A stretch of DNA of 64,000 bases, taken from Actinopolymorpha rutila. Its GTDB lineage: Bacteria > Actinomycetota > Actinomycetes > Propionibacteriales > Actinopolymorphaceae. Shown in pieces: positions 34,075-41,535 of the stretch; the stretch's first letter is position 1, and every line of letters starts with the position of its first letter. Location of the stretch: positions 558,001-622,000 of the forward strand of contig NZ_JACBZH010000001.1 in the NCBI RefSeq assembly GCF_013407855.1, written 5' to 3'. A program made the position numbers and the translations under genes. A model generated the notes under the pieces. That model did no database searches. It was not told where the DNA came from and saw nothing but the letters and a program-made list of their open reading frames with translations.

Positions 34075-34794
34075 CTACTTGACGGCAACCTTGACACCGC
34101 CGGAGAACATCGAGTCGTGCAGCTCCAGGCTCGCCGGAGTGGCGTCCGTGGGAATGTCGAAGACCACGATGCCGGACAGCTTGTTGCCCGGGTTGATCTC
34201 CTCCAGCAGCGACTGCGAGTCGTCGAGGTACACGGCCGCCTCGCTGTCCGCGCTGGCCTTGCGGCCCTGGGTGTCGAAGAGGTACTGGTCGTCACCCAGG
34301 AAGGTGCCGGCCTCCTTGCCATGGTTCTCCACCGTCAGGTAGACGTAGACGAACTTGCCCTGTGGCTTGGTGTTGAGGTACTCGTTGCCGATCCTCGCCG
34401 GCCCCTTCGTCACCTTGGTCACGGTGAAGGTGAAGTCGCCGTCACGAACCGCGTCGCCGATACCCGCGGTGTCGTCCACCTTCTTGGCGGGTGCGGCCTT
34501 CTCCGACTTCGCCTTCTCGGTGTCGGCCTTCTCGGTGTCGGCCTTCTCGGTGTCGGCCTTCTCGGTGTCGGCCTTCTCGGTGTCGGCCTTCTCGGTGTCG
34601 GCCTTCTCGGTGTCGGCCTTCTTGGTGTCCGCCGCTGCGGGCTTGTCCGCGGACTCGTCCACGGTGGTGTCGGTCTGGTCGGTCGCCGCCGCGTCGTCGC
34701 CACCGCCGGAGAGCGCGGCGCCCACGCCGATGATGAGGACAAGTCCGAAGACCGCGCCCAGGATCGCAAGGCAGCCGATGCCCAACTTCTTCAC
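34075..34794 (-). CDS. Membrane-anchored DUF4352 protein with KADTE repeats
   Basis: A 239-residue protein. MKKLGIGCLAILGAVFGLVLIIGVGAAL is an uncleaved anchor or lipoprotein-like signal (a cysteine sits in the hydrophobic core start). It is followed by an acidic spacer, then seven consecutive KADTE pentapeptides (about residues 59-93) and a Lys/Ala stretch. The outer domain is DUF4352, a telokin/immunoglobulin-like fold: DGDFTFTVTKV and GKFVYVYLTVENHGKEAG. It is probably exposed on the cell surface, the repeats acting as a flexible charged spacer. The GTG at 34794 is preceded by a run of six G residues, a strong ribosome-binding site. Confidence 0.85.
   Translation of the reverse strand: MKKLGIGCLAILGAVFGLVLIIGVGAALSGGGDDAAATDQTDTTVDESADKPAAADTKKADTEKADTEKADTEKADTEKADTEKADTEKADTEKAKSEKAAPAKKVDDTAGIGDAVRDGDFTFTVTKVTKGPARIGNEYLNTKPQGKFVYVYLTVENHGKEAGTFLGDDQYLFDTQGRKASADSEAAVYLDDSQSLLEEINPGNKLSGIVVFDIPTDATPASLELHDSMFSGGVKVAVK
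34516..34620. repeat. Seven perfect 15-bp tandem repeats
   Basis: CTCGGTGTCGGCCTT is repeated seven times without a single mismatch (34516-34620), encoding KADTE on the minus strand. Perfect identity in third positions implies recent expansion by replication slippage and likely length variation between strains. Confidence 0.95.
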
Positions 34795-34817
34795 AAGAAC
34801 CCCCCGGTTCCTCGTAT

Positions 34818-34840
34818 AGACGTCGACCCCGTCGACGTCT
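34818..34840. promoter_or_regulatory. Perfect 10-bp inverted repeat overlapping the DUF4352 promoter
   Basis: AGACGTCGAC (34818-34827) and GTCGACGTCT (34831-34840) flank CCC. On the minus strand the repeat is followed at once by TATACG, a likely -10 box 30 nt before the start codon. A regulator bound here would cover the -35/-10 spacer. Confidence 0.7.
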
Positions 34841-35254
34841 GCGGAGGTGTGGTCACACGTGCCCACACCGTTGCCCGGTGTCGGCGTACGCGGAGAAGTT
34901 CACGGACGGTCCGCCGGCTCAGGACGTGTTGAGGACACACCTCGGTACGACGTCTGCGCGGTCGGACACTCGTACGAACACAGGTTTCGGCGCGCGTGAA
35001 CGACGCGACGCCAACCTGACCGCGTGAGTGTGTCGAGAACTTCTTGTCGTCGAGCTGATGTGCCCGCACGACCAGCAGGCGCGAGTGCGCCTGGACCTTC
35101 CCCCTTGGTTTATGCCCGGCCCCCGCCGGACAGCGCGGTAAAGATAGCTGGTGTGTCCCCAAATGTCCAAATCGATGTGCGTACTCTCATCGCCGGCCCC
35201 TATCGTGTGCTCGCGAAGCCGCCCGAGCAGCCGAGAAGCCGAGAGGAACTCCCC
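34841..35254. other. Long divergent intergenic region
   Basis: About 410 nt upstream of two divergent genes. The part around 35135-35200 is AT-richer and probably carries the promoter of the FGE-type gene, but I cannot assign boxes confidently. In-frame extension of the FGE-type gene upstream into this region is possible but poor in family features. Confidence 0.4.
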
Positions 35255-35956
35255 GTGCGCCTGTCCTCCGACGACCTGGCCGAACCGGTGATGGTCGAGG
35301 TGCCCGGAGGCTGTGCCGACCTACGGGACGACCGGATCGGCGCTCGGTGGCAGGTCGAACTCGAGCCCTTCTGGCTGGGACAGGTGCCGGTCACGGTGGA
35401 CCTTCACCGCGCCACGATCGGGCTCGAGCCCGACCCTTCGGTGAGAGGTGCCTCGCCGGTGAGCGGTGCCTCGCCGGTGACGAACGTCAGCTGGCTCGAC
35501 GCGGTGGACGTGTGCAACCGGCTCTCGGCGCGGCACGGACTCGGTCCGGCGTACTCCCGCGACGAACGCACCGGTGGCGTGACCTGGGACCGCACTGCGG
35601 ACGGCTACCGGCTGCCGACCGAGGCCGAATGGCAGTACGCCTGCAAGGCAGGCACCACCGGATACCGCTACGGCGAGCTGGACGACATCGCCTGGTACGC
35701 GGACAACTCCGGAGGCCGGGCGCACGACGTCGGCGGCAAGGCGCCCAACCCGTGGGGGCTGCTCGACATGCTGGGCAACGTGTGGGAGTGGTGCTGGGAC
35801 CTCTACGACGAGGAGGTCTACGGCTCCTACCGCATCTTCCGCGGCGGCGGGTGGGCCGAGGAGGCGCGTGGCTGCGGCGCCACCGTACGCCGCCGCAGCC
35901 ATCCCTCGTTCGCGATCGACGACCTCGGCTTCCGGCTCGCCCGCACCCTGCCCTGA
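35255..35956 (+). CDS. Formylglycine-generating enzyme (SUMF1) family protein
   Basis: A 233-residue SUMF1-domain protein: VPVTVDLHRATIGLE, NVSWLDAVDVCNRLSARHGL, YRLPTEAEWQYACKAGTTGY, NPWGLLDMLGNVWEWCWD and RGGGWAEEARGCGATVRRRS through DDLGFRLAR. The fold is that of sulfatase-activating enzymes, but the pair of active-site cysteines near the C-terminus is not intact: only one Cys lies in GCGATVRRR. It may be a non-catalytic relative or use another chemistry. Two 18-bp repeats encode GASPVS-GASPVT near residue 70. GTG 35255 follows GAGAGGAA with good spacing. Confidence 0.83.
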   Translation: MRLSSDDLAEPVMVEVPGGCADLRDDRIGARWQVELEPFWLGQVPVTVDLHRATIGLEPDPSVRGASPVSGASPVTNVSWLDAVDVCNRLSARHGLGPAYSRDERTGGVTWDRTADGYRLPTEAEWQYACKAGTTGYRYGELDDIAWYADNSGGRAHDVGGKAPNPWGLLDMLGNVWEWCWDLYDEEVYGSYRIFRGGGWAEEARGCGATVRRRSHPSFAIDDLGFRLARTLP

Positions 35957-36093
35957 CGCGGGCGTACGGCCGGGAACGGGAGGGTTCGGTGGTACGCAAG
36001 CCTGCTGGGGATTGTCATGCGGCAAGTTCAAGTTGACGTCGATTCTTCTTGTAGGTAAGGAGTTTCCTGCGAGCTTGTGGTGATCTTGTTCGG

Positions 36094-36099
36094 TAGAAT
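36094..36099 (+). promoter_or_regulatory. -10-like box for a leaderless HNH transcript
   Basis: TAGAAT ends 7 nt before the ATG of the HNH gene, in an AT-rich stretch, with no Shine-Dalgarno upstream of the ATG. This is the usual arrangement for leaderless mRNAs in actinobacteria. Confidence 0.5.
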
Positions 36100-36106
36100 C
36101 GAACGC

Positions 36107-37948
36107 ATGAGCGACGACGGTGAATGCTTCGACGAGGACCTGGGTGAGGAGCCCGGGCCTCGTCGGGTGCTGCCTGCCGGGTTCGCTGATCTGCCGGGCG
36201 GGCCGGAGTTGGCTGTTGCGGTCGCTTCGGTCGACGTCCGTGAGTGCAACGGGTGGGAGCTGGAGGAGCTGATCAAGGGCCAGCGGCGGCTGGGCTGCTG
36301 GGTGGAGGCCACCTGCCTGAGCGCGGTGAACGAGCTGACCTACGCCACCGATGGCATGCCCGAGGATCCTGCCGAACGGAGTGTCACACCGGACCCGATG
36401 ACCCCGGAAGTCCTCGAACCGCTGCTGGGGTGGACCGGCTACCGCGCACACCAGTACGTGTCTTTGGCCGCCACCCTGCCCCGCCTGCCCCGTGTGCGCG
36501 AGGCGCTCGCGACCGGAAAGTTGGAGCTCAACGAGGTCCGCACCATCGTCGACCGCATCACCGACGCCAAACCCGACCTGTGGGAGGCCATCGAGGACGC
36601 CATCTTCCCCAAGGTGCTCGACCTGCGCGGCGGGTTGTTGCGGGCGAAGGTCGAGGCAGAGGTCCTCAAAGCCGACCCCGCCGCCGCCGTCAAACGCCAC
36701 CGGGCCGCGCGGACCGAGCGGAACGTGGCGATGTGGCCCGCCGTCGACGGCGTCGCCGACCTCGCCATCCGCGGCCTGTCAGCAGACCAGGCCGCCGAGG
36801 CGTACGGCTACATCGACGCCATCGCCCGCGCGGTCAAGTCCACCGGCGACCCCCGCACCCTCAGCCAACTCCGCGCTGACGTCGCCGCCGCCCTACTCAC
36901 CGGCACCGCCCACATCACCGACTGCTCCACCCCACGGCAAGCCGACCAGACACCCGGCGAGACCGAGCAGGACGAGACCGAGCAGGACGAGACCGAGCAG
37001 GGCAACGCGGAGAACGATGTCCCGCAAGAGCGGGCCGACACCGAGTCAGCGCAGGGGCAATGTGCCATTCACCGCTTCCCTGACCACGACCTGCACTACG
37101 ACTGGTGCAAGTGCCGTGACTGCTCCCCGGTTTCTGTGGCCAGGTGCACGGTGTGCGGCGCCGCCGCGAATGGCACCCCGGTCCACGACGCCGCAGCCCA
37201 CGACGCCGCCGAGCGCACCACTGCCGCAGAGGACGCAGCCACCGGTCATCCCGCGGCGGGGCACATCCCGCAGCAGAACCGGCGACCCGACGAGTCGACC
37301 GACCCACCGCCAGGCGGGGCGGCAACACCATCAGAAGCCACGCCGCCCTGGTCTTCCTCGCAGCCGAGCTGGGGCGGGATACGAACGCGGGCGAAGATCC
37401 AGCTGAACATCCCGCTCACCACCCTGATAGGACTGTCCGCCCGGCCCGGCGAGCTCGGCGGGTTCGGACCCGTCATCACCGAAGTCGCCGCGAGGCTGGT
37501 CGCGAACAACCTCACCAACCCCGAAGCCCGATTCAGCGTCGGAGTCACTCACCCGGTCACCGGACGGCTATTACACCTGCATCCGATACCTGCGAGGTTC
37601 CTGCGCGGACTGCAGGCCGAGCTGGTGCATGCCCGCGACCAGCGCTGTGTGTGGACCACCTGCCGGCGGCCCGCAGCAACGTGTCACCTGGACCACAACA
37701 CCGAACACGCCGACGGCGGTGCCACGTCGGTGGACAACATCGCACCGCTGTGCCCGCGGCACCACAAGGCCAAAACCGAACGAGACTGGAAACTCCAGCG
37801 GACCGGCCCCGGCGAGCACACCCTCACCGACCCCTACGGCCGGCAATACCGCAGCGGGGCCCCATCCCTCACCGACCCCGTACCACCCGAGCCGGCATCC
37901 GCCACCTCGAACACGAGGACGGCCGACGACGACCTACCGCCGTTCTGA
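36107..37948 (+). CDS. 13E12-type DUF222/HNH endonuclease domain protein with a cysteine-rich insert
   Basis: A 613-residue protein. The N-terminal DUF222 part includes WELEELIKGQRRLGCWVEA, TPEVLEPLLGWTGYRAHQ and GLSADQAAEAYGYIDAIAR. The C-terminal HNH nuclease motif is CVWTTCRRPAATCHLDHNTE, then NIAPLCPRHHKAKTERDW, with Cys pairs for zinc. Between them (about residues 285-430) lies an unusual insert: three DETEQ repeats, then CAIHRFPDHDLHYDWCKCRD, CSP and CTVCG, a six-cysteine cluster, followed by an Ala/His/Pro-rich linker. This family occurs in many copies in actinobacterial genomes as the REP13E12 repeat and may be mobile. Its lower GC3 and TAGAAT leader differ from neighbours. Confidence 0.88.
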   Translation: MSDDGECFDEDLGEEPGPRRVLPAGFADLPGGPELAVAVASVDVRECNGWELEELIKGQRRLGCWVEATCLSAVNELTYATDGMPEDPAERSVTPDPMTPEVLEPLLGWTGYRAHQYVSLAATLPRLPRVREALATGKLELNEVRTIVDRITDAKPDLWEAIEDAIFPKVLDLRGGLLRAKVEAEVLKADPAAAVKRHRAARTERNVAMWPAVDGVADLAIRGLSADQAAEAYGYIDAIARAVKSTGDPRTLSQLRADVAAALLTGTAHITDCSTPRQADQTPGETEQDETEQDETEQGNAENDVPQERADTESAQGQCAIHRFPDHDLHYDWCKCRDCSPVSVARCTVCGAAANGTPVHDAAAHDAAERTTAAEDAATGHPAAGHIPQQNRRPDESTDPPPGGAATPSEATPPWSSSQPSWGGIRTRAKIQLNIPLTTLIGLSARPGELGGFGPVITEVAARLVANNLTNPEARFSVGVTHPVTGRLLHLHPIPARFLRGLQAELVHARDQRCVWTTCRRPAATCHLDHNTEHADGGATSVDNIAPLCPRHHKAKTERDWKLQRTGPGEHTLTDPYGRQYRSGAPSLTDPVPPEPASATSNTRTADDDLPPF

Positions 37949-37984
37949 GGCCCAACGCCTGGGTGCTCGGGTACGGATCGAAAG

Positions 37985-39955
37985 CTACTCGCCGAACTCC
38001 GAGAGATCGCGGGAGCGGATCAGCGCGGGTTGGTCGGCGCGGCTGACCCAGGGTGTGTCGTACGACGGGTCGTTGGCGAAGCGGCGCATGGAAAGCCGCA
38101 GCCGGATCTGCCCGCCGGGAGCGAGGCGCACCCGTAGCCAACGGCTGTCAACCGCGACTTGCCGACGACCGGCGTCGTCGCCGAGTACGGTGGCGTGCTC
38201 GATGTGGTGCTCGCCGAATCCGCCTGCCTGGACGACGACTTCGCGTTCCTCGTCGGCGCCGCAGTTGACCAGGTGCACCGTGGCCGAGGAGCCGTCGACG
38301 TGCTCCACCAGCGCGGCCACGTCCGGTGGCAGGCCGGGACGCCGGGCGGTGCGGTCGAAGTAGCGAACGGTCGCGAACTGCAGCCCGCCGTGGTAGACGT
38401 GCAGCGGCGCACCTAGCATCGTCTGCACGAGCCCCTCGGCGAAGACCGGGCTCATGTCCTGCCAGTGGTGGACGTCCCACTGCGCCGGGTCCCCGTCGTC
38501 GGAACGGATCCGCTCCAGGCGTTGGTGAAGCTGACGCTGGTTGGTGGCCAGGATCTGCGCCGGGTAGTCCGGGTTGGCACCGTGCACGTACGCGAACCAG
38601 TGCTCACTGTTGGCGGCACCGTTGGCCTTGGCGATCCGGTCCGTCGGCGTCCCCCAGTCCGCCGATCCCGGCAACCGGAGCACCCGGTCCAGGTCCTCCT
38701 CCGCGTGGCTCAGGCTCCAGCAGGTGACCGGTACGCGCGCGTCCGGCCGTCGGTAGTCCGTCCAGCCGGAGTTGACATGCCGGTGCGGTACCACCCAGCC
38801 GCCGGATGCACTGCCGTCGTCATGCCCAAGGTCCCACAATGCGTCCAGCTGCGAACGGATCAGGTCCAGGTGCGTGAGCTTCCCGTCGAGCAGAGCGCCG
38901 TTGGTGCAGGCGATCGCCACCGCCTCGAGGATCTGGTGGGCACCGTGCGGCCAGCGCCAGCCGTAGTAGCCGCCCCACCACGCGCCGTCCATGTACTGCC
39001 CTATCACGTCGTCGGGCCCCACGTTGTCCGGAAGCAAGCCACCGTTGCGCTCGGCGCGATCCCGCCAGGCAGCGCGATAGTCGAGCACCCAGTCCCGGTA
39101 GCGAACGTCGCCGGTGAACAGATAGACGTGCGTCAGCAGGCTGGTCGCGGTGAGGTTCAGCGGTACGTCGCCACGGGTCATCCGCGCGTTCATCCGGTCC
39201 AGGATGTGTGCGTACGTCGCGTCGTCGGTCCACGCGCACGTGGGCCCGGTGACACCCGGCAGGTCCTCGAACGGCGGCGGGTAGTTGTCCAGCACCTCGC
39301 GGTGGGTGCTCCAGTCCTCGGCGGTGACCGTGAACCGCGGGCCGCGCGAGCCGGTCAGCGGTGAGCGGATCAGCCGCCTGGCCGGGTCGTAGTTGGCCGC
39401 CTCGGGGTCCTCGCCGGTGTAGAAACCGGCGAACCGCACGGCCCGCTGTCGTTCCTTCGCACTCGTCGGGTCGGCGAGCGCCAGCAGGTACAGGAGGTTG
39501 TTGGCCTCGCCGTGGTGCATCCAGTCGTAGTAGGCGTCGAACTCGCGGTGGATCTGGCCGTACTCCGTCCACTGCCAGGTGACCGCATCCCACTGGCGGC
39601 GGGCGAGGGTGAGGAGTTCGGTACGCCCGCCGAGCAGGTACAGCATCGGCAGCCCCTGGAACCCCTCGTACGGGTCGTCCGAACCGTCCATCCCGGGCCA
39701 GGACTCCCGCCACGGCAGGGTGCCGTCGGGGCGTGCGTAACGGTCGACGAACTCCAGCGCCGCCTGCTCCGAAGCCGCCAGCAGCTCACGCTGCAACCGG
39801 GCCCACTCCGGTGGCGTCGACACCTCGGTCGACTCCACGACCGGGATGACGTCGGCCGGTTCGCCGGTCTGCACGGTCGGCACCTTCTGGTCACTCAGGA
39901 CGCTCTGGTCACTCGGCACGCTCTGGTCACTCGGCACGTTCGGCACTGTAGGCAC
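37985..39955 (-). CDS. Large conserved protein, probable alpha/alpha-barrel enzyme of unknown function
   Basis: A protein of about 656 residues without a signal peptide. Features: an N-terminal tail with three copies of an SDQSVP-like repeat (18 bp each), then a helical catalytic-type region with HREFDAYYDWMHHGEANNLL, GLLPDNVGPDDVIGQYMDGA and WWGGYYGWRWPHGAHQILEA, aromatic- and acid-rich as in (alpha/alpha)6 glycosidases and lyases, and a C-terminal beta domain (about 540-656). I do not recognise a named family. The start is uncertain: GTG 39955 is the longest reasonable one, with several later GTGs and no clear ribosome-binding site. It follows the FAD oxidoreductase gene by 68 nt and is probably in its operon. 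Confidence 0.7.
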   Translation of the reverse strand: MPTVPNVPSDQSVPSDQSVLSDQKVPTVQTGEPADVIPVVESTEVSTPPEWARLQRELLAASEQAALEFVDRYARPDGTLPWRESWPGMDGSDDPYEGFQGLPMLYLLGGRTELLTLARRQWDAVTWQWTEYGQIHREFDAYYDWMHHGEANNLLYLLALADPTSAKERQRAVRFAGFYTGEDPEAANYDPARRLIRSPLTGSRGPRFTVTAEDWSTHREVLDNYPPPFEDLPGVTGPTCAWTDDATYAHILDRMNARMTRGDVPLNLTATSLLTHVYLFTGDVRYRDWVLDYRAAWRDRAERNGGLLPDNVGPDDVIGQYMDGAWWGGYYGWRWPHGAHQILEAVAIACTNGALLDGKLTHLDLIRSQLDALWDLGHDDGSASGGWVVPHRHVNSGWTDYRRPDARVPVTCWSLSHAEEDLDRVLRLPGSADWGTPTDRIAKANGAANSEHWFAYVHGANPDYPAQILATNQRQLHQRLERIRSDDGDPAQWDVHHWQDMSPVFAEGLVQTMLGAPLHVYHGGLQFATVRYFDRTARRPGLPPDVAALVEHVDGSSATVHLVNCGADEEREVVVQAGGFGEHHIEHATVLGDDAGRRQVAVDSRWLRVRLAPGGQIRLRLSMRRFANDPSYDTPWVSRADQPALIRSRDLSEFGE

Positions 39956-40023
39956 CGCGCGAACGCACCGGGGAAGGTGGCGCCGAGGTCGGCCTGAACC
40001 GGTCGGATGTCCCCGCCAGTACT

Positions 40024-41286
40024 TCAGCCGGCTTCGCCGAGGTGGCGCAGGACCGCACGAGCGGCGCGGGTGCCACTGGCCATCGCGCCCTGGGTGGACG
40101 GGGTGTCGCGGTGGTCGCCGGCCACGAACAGCCCCTCGCCCAGGTCGACCGGCTTGCGAAGATCGCCGAGCGGCGGCGGGGCGGCCGGCAGCGCCTCGCG
40201 GACCTCGGTGGTGTCGACGTGTTCCCAGGAGTCGGTGGGTACGCCGTACAGCGCGGACAGCCGCGTCCGGATCTCCGACTCGTCCGGCGGGGCGCCCCTG
40301 TCGCGACCGGTCGGTCCGAGGACGGAGGTGGAGATCAGTGCCCGGCCGTCGGTGGAGTAGGACGCGGCCGCCGCGGTGAGCACGACGGTGTTGACGATGG
40401 TCCGGTCGTCGGCCCCGTCGAGGAGCAGAGTGGGCTCGGTCAGCGGCGGTTCGGGCGCGGCGTGGTAGTAGGTGGTGAGCCCGCGAAGCGGCGGAATCCT
40501 CAATCCTGGCAGGAGTCTGCCGGCGGTGGCCGGGTCGGTGGCGACCACCACGGCGCGCGCACGCACCTCCTGCCCGTCGTACCGGACGAGTCCGGGCGTC
40601 ACCCCCTCGACCTCGACACCGGTGCGGAGAACTCCGTCGGGTAGCCGGGCCGCCAGCTGGGCTGGGATCGCTCCCATACCGGCGGCAGGAACGATGACGG
40701 TGCCGCGGACGAAGCTGCGCCACACCAGGTCGACGAACCTGCTCGAGGTGGTGAGCTGGTCCTCGGCGAGTACGCCGGACAGGAACGGGCGCAGGAACCT
40801 GTCCACCGCGGGACCGGCGAGCCGGCGCCGGCGCAGTGACTCCGCAGCCGTGGTCTCCTCGGCCTGCAGCAGTCGGCGTACGGGCGTGAATCCCACGTCG
40901 GCGGAGTAGGCGGCCAGCGCGAGTTTCGCCTGCCACGGCAGCAGACTCGAGCCGATCGTGGCGGGCAGGTCTGCCGGGTGGCGGCGCGGGTCGCCCAGCC
41001 GGTGCAGTTTTCCGGCGTACCGCACCAGCGCTCCGGCGGTGAACGGACGCGGGTCGAGCGCCGGCAGGTCGAGCCGTCGCCGCACCTGCGGATAGGACGT
41101 GTTGAGCACCTGGAAGCCGCGGTCGAGCGTGAACCCGGACCGGTGGTCGGAGGCGACGCGGCCACCCGGGCGCGCCTCGCGCTCGAGCACCGTGACCGTA
41201 CGGCCGGCCGCGACCAGATCGAGGGCGGCCACCAGACCGGCCATGCCGGCGCCGACCACCACCACGTCGTACTCGGACTCGACCAC
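40024..41286 (-). CDS. FAD-dependent amine oxidase/phytoene desaturase-like oxidoreductase
   Basis: A 420-residue flavoprotein. The ADP-binding motif YDVVVVGAGMAGLVAALDL opens the protein, followed by TVTVLEREARPGGRVAS (second glycine of the NAD/FAD fold) and, at the end, GLFVAGDHRDTPSTQGAMAS, the FAD-ribityl motif. The family covers phytoene desaturases, monoamine oxidases and protoporphyrinogen oxidases, so the substrate is open. GTG at 41286 is well supported by GGGGAGG 6 nt upstream; the 39 residues that could precede it are encoded by a 9-bp repeat and are unlikely to be translated. Confidence 0.88.
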   Translation of the reverse strand: MVESEYDVVVVGAGMAGLVAALDLVAAGRTVTVLEREARPGGRVASDHRSGFTLDRGFQVLNTSYPQVRRRLDLPALDPRPFTAGALVRYAGKLHRLGDPRRHPADLPATIGSSLLPWQAKLALAAYSADVGFTPVRRLLQAEETTAAESLRRRRLAGPAVDRFLRPFLSGVLAEDQLTTSSRFVDLVWRSFVRGTVIVPAAGMGAIPAQLAARLPDGVLRTGVEVEGVTPGLVRYDGQEVRARAVVVATDPATAGRLLPGLRIPPLRGLTTYYHAAPEPPLTEPTLLLDGADDRTIVNTVVLTAAAASYSTDGRALISTSVLGPTGRDRGAPPDESEIRTRLSALYGVPTDSWEHVDTTEVREALPAAPPPLGDLRKPVDLGEGLFVAGDHRDTPSTQGAMASGTRAARAVLRHLGEAG

Positions 41287-41331
41287 TTGACGCCTCCCCG
41301 CCCACCGGCTGTCCGGTGCCGCGTACTTCCC

Positions 41332-41385
41332 GTCGACTCCGTCGATCCCGTCGATCCCATCGATCCCGTCGATCCCATCGACCCT
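41332..41385. repeat. Six 9-bp tandem repeats upstream of the FAD oxidoreductase gene
   Basis: Six units of RTCGAYCCY (mostly GTCGATCCC or ATCGATCCC) run from 41332 to 41385 in the region between the FAD oxidoreductase start and the divergent peptidase remnant. They are likely to be in the promoter/leader of the former. Confidence 0.8.
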
Positions 41386-41535
41386 AGGACATCGACCGGT
41401 CACTCGCGTCGCACACGCACGGCCGGCCGTTGCCGGATTTTCCTCCCGTACGAAGCAATGGATCGGCCCGAGCCCGCGTCCGAGGAGCAGAACGTGTCCA
41501 CACGGGGAGACACGCTTTCACACGGGGAGAAGAGA

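Noticed and set aside
41332..41385. CRISPR-like array
   Set aside because: The units are contiguous 9-bp repeats without spacers; the 34.5-kb repeat is likewise a coding tandem repeat.
41287..41403. N-terminal extension of the FAD oxidoreductase encoded by the 9-bp repeat
   Set aside because: The GGGGAGG ribosome-binding site is correctly spaced only for GTG 41286, which also starts the conserved FAD motif.
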